Below the pieces are notes generated by a model, which was not told the origin of the DNA, searched no databases, and saw nothing but the letters and a program-made list of their open reading frames with translations. The position numbers and the translations under genes are program-made. Below, piece by piece: positions 1 through 9,626 of a stretch of DNA of 64,000 bases. The stretch spans positions 26,518-90,517 of the forward strand of contig MU119432.1 of assembly GCA_014904845.1 (NCBI GenBank), written 5' to 3'. Every line of letters begins with the position of its first letter. Positions within the stretch are counted from its first letter, which is position 1. The DNA is from Acephala macrosclerotiorum. Its lineage: Eukaryota; Ascomycota; Leotiomycetes; Helotiales; Mollisiaceae.

Positions 1-1022
1 GTCGATCACGATAGATGAAAGATGGCAAAGTTCCCAGTCAAGCACAAAGATCAATTGCTTGCTGTCTAAATCGATATCAGATTTAGGATCGTCGCCGAGT
101 TCATTTTTCTCAACACTCTTTGCTGAGCTCGCGAACACGAGGCTGAAATCCAATCAGAATCGAATAACAAGAGATACGCATAGGGTATAATTACTTCCCG
201 GGCCAGAAGTCCCCATGAATGATCCCAACGCCATCATCTCGATGGGTGATGGCCGTTATCCGCTGGCTCACGTGTTGGAACAGAGACTTTTTGTTATCAA
301 GCATCTCAGGAAATTTCTCTATAGTCGCGTCGAGCCGTCCGCAAGATAAACGGTACTTGAATACACCAGCTTCTGTGTAACTGCTGAGGACCCTTCGCAG
401 ACCTTCTTGGTCTGGGTGCCGGCCCCACCTGTGGAACTTCACAGCCCACGCGCCTATCACTCTTCCGCATGCATCTGCAAAAGCAGGTTCGAAAGATTTA
501 TTGAGCAGATGTGCTTTCAGAGTTGAGGTGTTGGGAAGATCCTCAATGATCTGAATGTAGTTGCCAGGGAAGTAATGTAAAATTTCTGGAACCCGAACTA
601 GGATAGAGGGTGACCCATCACAGACTTCCTTGCTGCAGGAAGATGGTATTTGGTGGGCAAGCACTTGATGCTCGTAGTACTAAAGATTTGAACGCCTATA
701 TTAGCCAAAACTTAACTGTTCACGGGCGCGGAATGTGAATTTGGATGATTAACATTGTGAATAGGGAAACGCTCACACTGCGGGTCTTGTGTAGGGTAAA
801 TTCCTCGCCCGTCGTTTTCTCTACCTTTAGTTTGTCTTCCGTCATCTTTACCACAACGGTCTCTCCATGACCTTCGATTGGAGTTGCAAGCCTATTGCGA
901 AAGGCGAAGTTGATAAACCCTCCGGGCAAGCGCTCAAGGCCCTGGCAGGCATAACTCGTATCTTGGAGGGCATCTTCAACAACGTTTTGAGCAATTTGCC
1001 ATTCGGAATCGGTGTGAACCAT
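1..1022 (-). CDS. APH/choline-kinase-fold phosphotransferase family protein, 3' part cut by window edge
   Basis: This is an aminoglycoside phosphotransferase-like (protein-kinase fold) enzyme; in fungi these are mostly of unknown substrate. Three exons are visible on the minus strand: 1022-777, 679-195 and 142 to beyond base 1. Phases agree (82 codons exactly; then 161 codons plus 2 nt). The splice at 195/142 joins the family's catalytic loop as HGDFWPGNLVF, which supports the intron strongly. Downstream, FVLDWELCHL is the metal-binding DWE motif. The first exon carries the N-lobe glycine loop (LPGGFINFAFR) and the ATP-anchoring lysine in ETVVVKM. The ATG at 1022 is the first good start. The C-terminal lobe lies outside the window, so integrity cannot be judged. 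Family assignment is solid; substrate is unknown. Confidence 0.85.
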
Positions 1023-2815
1023 TTTCTTATCTGTCGTAGAATATCAATTGGAGTTTGATTTTGTTTTTTTGGATGCAGTTGTCCGAATGCCGAGACGCGC
1101 TGCATACGAGTTCGGGCATTGGCCGCACAGTCATTCGCGGGCGTAGCGAGTTCTATTTATACTACAATCTTGCATCTCAGGCTGAAGCTGTCTATACACG
1201 CGCAGTAGAGCTACGACGTTCCAGCGCTTCGAAGACTGAAGTGCCTGAGGGCGAAGACTCAACACCTGTACGTAGGAGCCTCGAGGCTCCGGGTGCCCTC
1301 TACGAACCTGCGGAGGAGTATAGGACGTGTATTCCTAGTATCACACTACCTCTAGGACTGCGTTCAGGCGCTCTCACACTCCTCCTGAGAATTGAGGCTC
1401 TTTATGCTGCCAAGACGATCCCAGAGCTAAGATTGAGTCCGGCAACACGACGACGACAACTCCCCTCTCGACTGTAGAGTCCGCACGCTCCGACTCGATC
1501 GATCCCATACCTATTTCCGAATATCAACGGTGAATACTAGCTCAACCCAGAGTCTTCGGTAATGATTCTACAAAGAAAGCCACACCCATTTCACTTCGAC
1601 TATTCGATACGTCGGTAATATTCGGAAGGTGGAGGCTCCTGCGTGTGCTGATACCACACGTTCAAGTGGAGGGAGGAGGTTACAATCAAGGCTATTATAA
1701 TTCAGGGTTGTTTGAGCAAAGAGGAAGAGGGTTTGGAGGCATATGAGGCTTTGAGAGAATATGAGGATTGTGCCTGCGGGAGCAATACATGTGATAATTT
1801 GGTGGAATGGATCATTTCCCTCTTCCTGAAAGCGTCAGCGTTCACGATCAAATCCTTCCCTAGGCCGTATTAACTAATGCGAGACGAGGAGCGGAAAAGG
1901 CACAATGAGATGGAAGGGCGTATCACAGAGGAGGGGGAGAAGGGGGATATCTGTTGCTCTACAAACTGCTTTAGTAGTCTACGGTGGTGGTTTCATCGTC
2001 CATAAGGGTGTGTGGCGTAGTTTAGGGCTTTGCCCTAGGCGCTAGCTGGCAGATCTCTAAAGCATGTACTGCGAGTATCCCCCATTATGTAGGCTCATCT
2101 CCCGTCTATAAATAATGATAATCAAATCTACACTGAAGACTGAAGTGCCTCAACGATCAACATCCAGAATCGAGCAGGCCAAGTTGAACCCCGAGCGAAT
2201 TTCCGAGAACACGGGAGGTGAGGATGCTATTCAGGAGAAGGTGCAGAACGCACACCAATATGACAGAAGCCCATGGGGGAAACAATCAATCAAAGAACAG
2301 AGGGCTCGAGATCGTGTCCGAAGCATCGGGTCCCCAATATAATAACTGTGCACTCGCTCTAGGAACTTGGCGTCTTGCTTCGGAGGGTCACTGCGGACGA
2401 TAAAGACTGTGGATAGGTGGAGTGGGGTAGTCACTGGAACCTGACCACGGTACGTAATTCGATTACAGAGGGGCCAGGATGCGTACATAGAGGCGAAGAC
2501 GAGGGAATTGATCCAATTTGTATATTACTGTCACGTGGAATACCACAAATCCCAATGGCTTCACAGTCAGCAGCGCAAACATGTCCAAATTATTAGGCAA
2601 TAAAACAGGGGTTCATATGCTACGGGTTAATGGATAAGAAAGCAGAAGGTACAAGCCAGAGCATTTGATATGAGCATCTATACAAAAAGGGTGTATGGAG
2701 ACCCCACCCATATACAGTCGAAGGTGCTGAATAGCCACTTTGTAAACTCAGCCCAGGATCGCAGACGCACCTCGCTCTCTTTTAGTGAAAGTTCAATTCA
2801 ACCTACGTATTCAGT
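1023..2815. other. Intergenic stretch without a supportable gene
   Basis: About 1.8 kb. Open frames of up to 140 codons exist at 1055-1477 and 75 codons at 2115-2342, but neither has a recognisable domain, a convincing start or splice context. A short phrase (actgaagtgcct) occurs at both about 1238 and 2140, hinting at old duplicated sequence. Nothing else was recognised. Confidence 0.5.
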
Positions 2816-4405
2816 TCAATATCCAGCCGGTTCCGGTTTGACTGGAAATGTAGGATCATTCAAGTTGCTCCAGCAATCTTGCTTCCAGTGCAGTGGCGTG
2901 AATTTATCGACAATGCCTTTGAATGCTTCGAGGGTGCAGAAGCTCTCATCGCCATCAAGATGCTTCCCGGAAGCTTTGCAGCCAGGAACTGTGACAGGCT
3001 GGCCGTTAAACAGTATGCGTACATAGTACCCATCTAGTTTGGACCGCACCGAGGGCTGCAAGGAATCGATTTTTTTACGGCCGATTGAAGGAGCTTTTTC
3101 AACAATCCGTTTCTTGTCCATGGCTTTGCCTGGTAGAAAAGGCTGGCGGAGCCCGTCGTTGATTCTAATATGTTGTGCTGATCCACTTGGGGAGGGGATT
3201 TCGTCCGCCTTCGATGCTGCGGACACGGATTCTTCGGCCTTTCTGAACAGCTCGAGGGCAATATGGCTGGTGAATTGCGGCCAAGTCTCAAGCTTTAAGG
3301 CACCAAGACTTGTCAAAATAGCCGCTAGTGTGGTGTCGTGACAGCCACTTAATCCCAGCTTGACAGTAGCGTTCGGGCGATTGATGCTTGATGGAGCTCC
3401 GTCCAACCTTTTGACCTGACAAGATTTTTCCTTGCTATTCTTTTCAACGCTCAGGATCATTCGTGATACAACGTCGCCCAGGAGAGAACCAATCCCAAGA
3501 ACCCGATACTCTTGAGATTCGTTATAGCCACTAAACCATTCCTCTATCACTAGTCGGTTTATGATAGCCATGCCTTTCTTGTCATAAAACTCATTCGGCA
3601 GTTTTGTCCCAGATCCATGAGCAAGGGTCGAATTGATTGTGTCCAAAACCCCAGATAGGCGTGGTTGCGAGTCTATAGCAACTCTCTGGCCATCTTCCGG
3701 CATCCATTTACCGATCAAGTCATTGACATAATCCATCTCTGTCGATGTATTCCACCTCTCAGCACTCCTCCGCGAGAATGCCTGAGCTAACTGAGCGAAC
3801 CTCTTACAATAGCCATTGTTTGGGTTAAGTGTCTCATCGGTAGGTGCACGTAGAATGATTGCAGGAGGAGGAAAGATTTTCGATCGAGAGTGTGGAGGGT
3901 ACATGCCCCAAAATGTTTCTTGCAAGGACTCAACAGCCCGAGGTATGCGAGTAGCTCGAAGATATACCATCTCCGGATCACTTATTGTAGATGGCAGAAA
4001 CCGCAGTTGATCAACGTATAGAATTCGGAGATATGCACCTAGTGCTTGTGAGCTCCTTCTTCCCTGATCTGTTAGCTCTCCGAGGTTGCACATTCCTTCG
4101 ATCTCTCCTCGAGGACCTGATACAAGCACAGGGTTATCGTCGGGGTCAAATGTCTCAAGATGTCGTCTCCAATGCGAAGGACTCCAGCTTGAAGAATTAG
4201 TGTTCATTGTGACACTGACTAGCTGCTTCGCAGCGGAGCAGTACGGCCAGAAAGCAGCTAGACCTGCGTTCTCAAAACGGGCGGAGGTAGGAGCTCGCTC
4301 GCCATGGCGCAAGAGGATTTGAACCTGCTCTAGCTTCAGATTGCTGGGATATAGCTTTCGCAGTTCTTTCTCCGAACAGGGCGTGCGAGGAGGAGACGGA
4401 GCCAT
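2816..4405 (-). CDS. Histidine acid phosphatase family protein (HP superfamily branch 2)
   Basis: This is an intronless 529-aa protein of the histidine phosphatase superfamily, related to acid phosphatases and the ACP6-type lysophosphatidic acid phosphatases. The catalytic RHGERAP motif (phosphohistidine-forming His) is at residues 33-39. The conserved arginine region RATRIPRAVES is near 150-160, and the proton-donor HD pair is at 356-357 in GLSGCHDTTLAA. All key residues are present. No signal peptide is visible: the N-terminus is MAPSPPRTPC, so an intracellular location is more likely than secretion. The ATG at 4405 has an A-rich context and lies 60 bp from the border of the AT-rich element next door. 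Its physiological substrate cannot be told from sequence. Confidence 0.88.
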   Translation of the reverse strand: MAPSPPRTPCSEKELRKLYPSNLKLEQVQILLRHGERAPTSARFENAGLAAFWPYCSAAKQLVSVTMNTNSSSWSPSHWRRHLETFDPDDNPVLVSGPRGEIEGMCNLGELTDQGRRSSQALGAYLRILYVDQLRFLPSTISDPEMVYLRATRIPRAVESLQETFWGMYPPHSRSKIFPPPAIILRAPTDETLNPNNGYCKRFAQLAQAFSRRSAERWNTSTEMDYVNDLIGKWMPEDGQRVAIDSQPRLSGVLDTINSTLAHGSGTKLPNEFYDKKGMAIINRLVIEEWFSGYNESQEYRVLGIGSLLGDVVSRMILSVEKNSKEKSCQVKRLDGAPSSINRPNATVKLGLSGCHDTTLAAILTSLGALKLETWPQFTSHIALELFRKAEESVSAASKADEIPSPSGSAQHIRINDGLRQPFLPGKAMDKKRIVEKAPSIGRKKIDSLQPSVRSKLDGYYVRILFNGQPVTVPGCKASGKHLDGDESFCTLEAFKGIVDKFTPLHWKQDCWSNLNDPTFPVKPEPAGY

Positions 4406-4465
4406 GATCGTTGGCGGAATGATGTTAAATGTCGGTTGAAATTATACTGTTTTAAGTTTATAATA

Positions 4466-6059
4466 ATATTCCTAGAATATGTTGCTTTTGTTTTTTTATC
4501 GAAAAATATCGATTTTTTAAAAATACGTTATTAAAATTATAAAAAAAATTAAATTTTAATTATTTGTTCGATTTAAAAACTAATATCAATTTTTTTCCTA
4601 TGTATGTAATATTAATACTTTTAATAATAAGCGATTTTATTTAAATTTAATCGAAATATTTAAATATAACGATTTAATTAATTTATTAAAAAATTCTATT
4701 GTTATATAACTTTGAAATAATACGTAATCGTTTTAATAAAAAATATTAAAATTTCGATTTATATATAATCGCGTTATATTTATAATTATAATATATTAAT
4801 TAATTTAAATTATATAAAATTTATAAATAAATTAAATATTAATTAAATATTATTAAACTTTAAATTTTAAACGATTTTATTAATTTGTTATTACGTAAAT
4901 TAATAAAATATAATCGTATTTAATTAAAATAATAATTCTAAAAATTCTAAAATTATATATTAAATAAAATAATTTAAATTAATTAAATCGATTGTAATAA
5001 TTTAATATAAAAAACGAAATTTTTTTAAAAAAATATTTTTAATATAAAAATTTAAAAATATTTTTTTATTTAAAACGTTAAAATAATAAAATTTTTTATT
5101 TTAATTATATAATTATATATTAATTAAAATAATTAAAATTAATTAAATTAATTATAATAATTTAATATAAAAAATAAAAATTTTAAAATTTTTTTTAATA
5201 ATATAAAATTTTATAATAAATACGTTTTTATTTTAAATATTAAAAAAAAATTAATTTATTAATTTTTATTATTTAATAAAATTAAAAATTAAAAATAAAA
5301 ATAAATTATTAAAATTAAAAATTTTATAATTTTTTGTAAAAATATTTTTATAAAATTTATAAAATAAAATATATATTAAATAAAAAAAATTATTTATTCG
5401 TTGTTAATTCATTTAATAAATTATCGAATAAATTTTTATTTTTTTAAAATAAAATAAAAATTTGAATTACGTTTTTATATTAAAATTTTATTAATAATTT
5501 ATTAAAAAATAATATATTATTAATATTATAAATAAATTTATATAAATAATATAATATAAAAATTTATTAATTAAATTAAAAAATAATAATATTTTTATTA
5601 ATATATATATATCGTTATTATTACGAAAATAAATAAATATATATAATATAAATAATTTAAATTTATAAATAAAAAACTCGATTATATATAAATATTAATT
5701 TAAAATTATAAAATTTTATTATTTTTAATAATATTAATATAATTTTATTAATTATTCGTTTTAAAAATTAATATTAATTTTTTTAAATTACGTATTATTT
5801 ATATAATACGAATTATTTTAATTATAAACGAAATTTTTTAATTTTAATTAAAATATTTAAATATAAAAATTTAACGATTTTATAATTTTAAAATAATTAT
5901 AATATTATAAAATAAATTTCTAATTTTTTACTATTTAATTTTTATTATCGAAATATTATTAATATTTAAGATTTTTTAATTTTATTCGATTTTTTTTTTT
6001 AAAAAAAAAACTATGTTTTTTAACAAAAAAAAAAGCGAAACGACACATTCTAGGAATAT
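4466..6059. mobile_element. RIP-degraded TIR element, about 1.6 kb, TA target site
   Basis: The left end (from 4466: ATATTCCTAGAATATGTTGC) and the reverse complement of the right end (to 6059: ATATTCCTAGAATGTGTCGT) form terminal inverted repeats of roughly 35-40 bp that differ mainly by C/T changes. TA follows and precedes both ends (4464-4465, 6060-6061), as in Tc1/mariner insertions. The interior is over 85-90% A+T by eye and has no usable reading frame. Almost all remaining cytosines sit in CpG. The size fits a full-length Tc1/mariner transposon whose transposase has been erased by RIP-like mutation. Superfamily is inferred from size and TA only. Confidence 0.75.
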
Positions 6060-6061
6060 TA

Positions 6062-6701
6062 CTATAGTTTGAAATTGAGTCAGCAATCAAGGAGCCACCT
6101 GTGTGCCACCAAGTTGTCCGCCCTCTGTCCCTTCTCTTTGGAATTCCAATCCGCCTTTGGTCGAGGACTCCTCTTCCGAGTGAGTCGCTAAATCCCGATT
6201 ATGGCGAACTGGCGATGAAGGACCGTAGTAGTGAAGGGATACGGGATACAGACTTTCGAATTCAAGCTCTACCTCGGAATCTCCTTGCACGACGATGCTG
6301 CACAATGGCCGACGAATCATCTGTATACGAAATAGGAGAATGTTAAATTGTGCCGTCGGACTATATACTTGAAGGAGCGACGGTTTAAGGTCTTCCTGAG
6401 TTACGAGGAGAGCAAGCAACTATTAAGTGGCTCCAAGTCAGCCAGCCGAAGGGAGGGGAAGCTGTGTGATCAGAACAAGATGGCAATGAAGAACGAGCTT
6501 ACGAGTGGAGAGCTGGGAGTTCATATCAATTATTAGTGTTATTAGTTTGTACAGAGTGCTCACTTCGCTTGAATTTTCGCTTGACTTTGATTCGATCCCG
6601 AATGTCCTAAGAAGTTTGTTAGGATTGAAGAAGCTTTGCGCGCAAATTTCCATGGCGCATACGGGGTGATACAGAGTAGCGATTAAGCCAGAACAGAAAA
6701 C
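6062..6701. other. Intergenic stretch, no supportable gene
   Basis: 640 bp between the AT-rich element and the gasdermin-like gene. Overlapping open frames on both strands (for example 6087-6419 minus, 110 codons) have no recognisable motif and no consistent start or splice sites. It may be 3' flank of the minus-strand gene at 6702. Confidence 0.4.
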
Positions 6702-7562
6702 CTAGGGTTTCCCAAATGCTACGATGACGGTCTGTCCATCTTCATAAGCTTCAGACACAACAGCGTTGTTTTGCAACTCCTCGCTGGCAGCAATGAGCTG
6801 TTCCATGCCCCAACCAACCAAATCCTTCTTACTGTTCGTCCCTTCATCGGTGCCAAAGAGTGCCCCCTTGACGTAATCCTTGTGCCCCTTCACGTTACCA
6901 TCTTCACTGAGCTGGATCTTCACCACACGATAAGCAAACACGTAATCAGAGCCGTTATCGAACTTCACCTCTCGCTCCTTCGTACTGTTTGTCTCAACCT
7001 TTGGCCCACCAGATATGGGCACACCCGTCAGTGTCGTCCCATCAAAACCAACTTTGAGCATTGCTTCATATCCTTTAAGCGTCTTACTAGTGACCGAAGC
7101 ACCGCGTGCTATCTTGACGCCCGTGATCATATAGACGGGCTTCTTGCATCTGGTCGCTGATATGTAGGCGATGACGCCCTCTGCTTTCAGACTATTCTCG
7201 ATATATGCCGCGTCCGGTTCGAAAAACTTTGTCTCCAACTGACGGAACTTATAAATATCATCTCTTCCTTGCTTTACGCCTACGCTAACACCGGTGCCAA
7301 AACCCAAGATCATCTGCAAGAAGCTAGCCCACAGTGCGACCTTGTTGTGTCTTGCGGTTTTGATGACATCTTCCCAGTTGTCCTTAAACGATTCTTGTAG
7401 GTCGTTTGCGGGTACTGCTACCCGCTGGTTGTCTCGATGGTTGAGAGACTTCTGTGGAGTCTTCGGATGGACGATGATGCTCCCCAAGGCAATGAGGCCG
7501 TCGGCTGGGAAGTCGCAACTGGGCGCCAGGAAATACGTAGGCGTAGAAGGTATCGAAGCCAT
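6702..7562 (-). CDS. Candidate fungal gasdermin-like pore-forming protein (HET-Q1/RCD-1 type)
   Basis: The protein is 286 aa from the ATG at 7562 (G at -3 and +4); an in-frame ATG at 7622 would add 20 aa. The first line is YFLAPSCDFPADGLIALGSI, an N-terminal strand pattern I associate with fungal proteins of this kind. A hydrophobic amphipathic stretch (VALWASFLQMILGFGTGVSV) is at 75-94. Then come the strands KPVYMITGVKIARGASV (141-157) and YVFAYRVVKIQLS (207-219), which follow the spacing and character of two conserved strands of the gasdermin pore domain. A short helical tail of about 50 residues follows a phenylalanine at 236. It lies 2.1 kb downstream of, and on the same strand as, the subtilisin-like protease at 9627-12558, as expected for a protease-activated gasdermin. 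Reading frame is intact. Assignment rests on pattern similarity and gene context, not on a search; a conserved fungal hypothetical is the alternative. Confidence 0.6.
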   Translation of the reverse strand: MASIPSTPTYFLAPSCDFPADGLIALGSIIVHPKTPQKSLNHRDNQRVAVPANDLQESFKDNWEDVIKTARHNKVALWASFLQMILGFGTGVSVGVKQGRDDIYKFRQLETKFFEPDAAYIENSLKAEGVIAYISATRCKKPVYMITGVKIARGASVTSKTLKGYEAMLKVGFDGTTLTGVPISGGPKVETNSTKEREVKFDNGSDYVFAYRVVKIQLSEDGNVKGHKDYVKGALFGTDEGTNSKKDLVGWGMEQLIAASEELQNNAVVSEAYEDGQTVIVAFGKP

Positions 7563-8213
7563 GACGCGCGACGTAGACTGGCTGGCAGAACCAAGGTTCT
7601 GATATTGCGGTTGCTTGAACATATTTTGTCGCAACGTGGAGGCTTACTTGCGCCGGGCTGCATGTCGACCTGATTTCTGAATGGCCTGAACATGGGAAAC
7701 GATATATCGACCCCCTTCCGAATCGGGCATCAGCTCCCTTAGCCATCTACTTGTAACTCTACAACGCTACATCAGAAAAAGCTGCTTTAGAACCGACAAA
7801 TACGATCTCGTATATTTCTACCCCTCAGCAGATATAGGATGATTAAATCATGGATTTCGATTGATCCAGTGTAGACTCTCGAGAGTAGGATATTCGGTAA
7901 GTGTCTAGCGCTGGCGCTTAGACCACCCTATCAAAACTCGATAGAATCAAAAACGTAACAAAAGCAGGGGTTTTAAGAGGTCTTCTCTACATAGAAATTA
8001 GTACAACCATTAGTTAATTGATTTCTATCAATTAAATCAAGTTGAAACGACTCCAATAGTCAAATTGTAGTAGAAGTGGTGCTATAGACTTGGGGCTCCC
8101 CGCACTGCACTCTACCCGATTAAGAAAGCAGACTCGACTCGCTGAGGCAGTGGAACATGAGCTTGCATCCATACTTCAGTGATGTATAGTAAATTGACAG
8201 TGTGTGATGACTT
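7563..8213. other. Upstream region of the gasdermin-like gene
   Basis: 650 bp with short antisense frames only. A small palindrome (ttaattgatttctatcaattaa) lies near 8011-8033. No promoter element can be assigned with confidence. Confidence 0.35.
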
Positions 8214-9505
8214 ACGAGCCTGCGGGCACTGGTCTGTACTCTACAGGGCATTTTAATCACTTTCATCAACAATAGAGTATAAAGCAGCATTTAATTAGGT
8301 GTAGACCAGCCATGGCGCTGCATTAGAACTGTGACCCAATGCTCTTACTTTAAAATCAGCTTGTTTATCCATTCCTGTGGTATTGCCTCCCACTCTTCTA
8401 AAACTGCCTGCCTCATCTCTGCCTCGGTTGTAGTTTGGTGCTGTCGTTAGTGAAGAGCTTGTTTGATCCAGCGCCAGCAATTTTCGATTGGATTCATATC
8501 GGGAGAGGTAGAAGGATGAGGTAAGAGGATAATGCCATGCCTTGAACGGTACTGCGCACAGCAGTTTGTGGTTGATTTGTGTCCGTGGGCTGAATTCCCG
8601 TCCTCCATAAATAATGGCGCAACCCCAAGGGCGTGTATAACTAGAGCAAAGGCGTCGAGAATGGGTAGGAGGTATTTAAGGACTTGTGCTAAGTAATCGA
8701 CCTGTTTAAAAGCACCCTCCTTGCCTGTACCGTCGACGAAAATCAAGGGACTCTTGTAGTCGTAACCAATCGCTCCCCAAGCATTAACAGGCGTCGTATG
8801 GCTACGGTGGAATTGATGTTGAATACAGTCCTCGCAGTACCTCTCTGACTCTCCCTTCTTTGTGTTCCTTGTTACCCTGCCTCTCACAGATCGTCATCCT
8901 ACGTGGAAGGTAACCTCATCTGACCAAAGGACTCGTAGCCACTCCACTGTCCAAAAGATGTGTGCAATTGCCCAGAGATACCGGCCGTAACTTGTACAAG
9001 TGTGAGATATGGCTTTTGACACGTAAAACAACGGTAATAGCCTTTTTGGTGCACCCTGCGCTTGAGTGTGTCGATAGAGCACGCCAAACCAAGCTCCTCC
9101 CGTATCTTCCACCAGTTCATTATACGTGTCTCCCACCGCTGCGAGCAGTATTCGATAGCTTCGTCAACTTCTCGATCAGATAGGAGGAAGGTATGGCCGT
9201 ATCGATTAGGGCGTTGTTGTTCTGGGTGAGGGTAGCCCAGGATCTTCCGGATGGAGCTCTCTTTTAGCCCCTTGTACCGTAAAACTAGCATACAAATCGG
9301 CACCTTTCCGAACCAGTGCAACTGGCGTATTGCCTCCTTGTGCTTAGTTGCAATTTCAAAGCCTTTCTTATAATGCCAGTCGTCAAGGGGAGGCGTAGAG
9401 GGCGCTTTTGGAGCCATAATTATGATGAAAAGTGGGTGGAAAATTTAGGCGGGAGAATTTCGGGAAAATGCCCTGTAGAGCACAGACCAGTGCCCGCAGG
9501 CTCGT
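8214..9505 (-). mobile_element. Tc1/mariner-type DNA transposon copy, 1.29 kb, with 41-bp TIRs
   Basis: The 41-bp left end at 8214-8254 (begins ACGAGCCTGCGGGCACTGGT, ends CAGGGCATTTT) recurs inverted at 9465-9505 with a single A/G difference. One decayed transposase gene on the minus strand fills the element. A TA dinucleotide overlaps the left border (8213-8214) but TT is at the right, so the target duplication is not clean. The copy lies between the gasdermin-like gene and the protease gene, only 121 bp past the protease stop. Confidence 0.88.
8447..9417 (-). pseudogene. Tc1/mariner transposase, frameshifted and nonsense-mutated
   Basis: The N-terminal half (from ATG 9417) has a helix-turn-helix-like region (KEAIRQLHWFGKVPICMLVL, ESSIRKILGYPH). 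The catalytic DDE/D region follows: first Asp in LWSDEVTFH, second in LFMEDGNSAHGHKS, third acidic residue in HPSTSPDMNPIENCW, the classic Tc1 signature. Near 9000 the frame shifts by one. At 8894-8896 an in-frame TGA follows TFHVG, and the reading then resumes in the same frame with RSVRGRVTR. TGA in place of CGA is what a single C-to-T change would give. The gene is therefore inactive but young compared with the AT-rich elements. Confidence 0.9.
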
Positions 9506-9626
9506 TGCACAGTCAAAATCGTGAAAGCCAAAGTATAGGCGAACAATTGCTCGGGACATATCTGAATTGGTATTGACCCCAATAATCCTTATGCTTATTG
9601 AGGCAGCTATGTCTCACTCTTAACTC

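Noticed and set aside
1055..1477. 140-codon plus-strand frame
   Set aside because: No domain, and its start overlaps the first exon region of the minus-strand APH gene; composition not convincing.
7384..7746. Several 78-120 codon frames around the gasdermin-like start
   Set aside because: All overlap the intact 286-aa frame in other frames or on the other strand and lack motifs.
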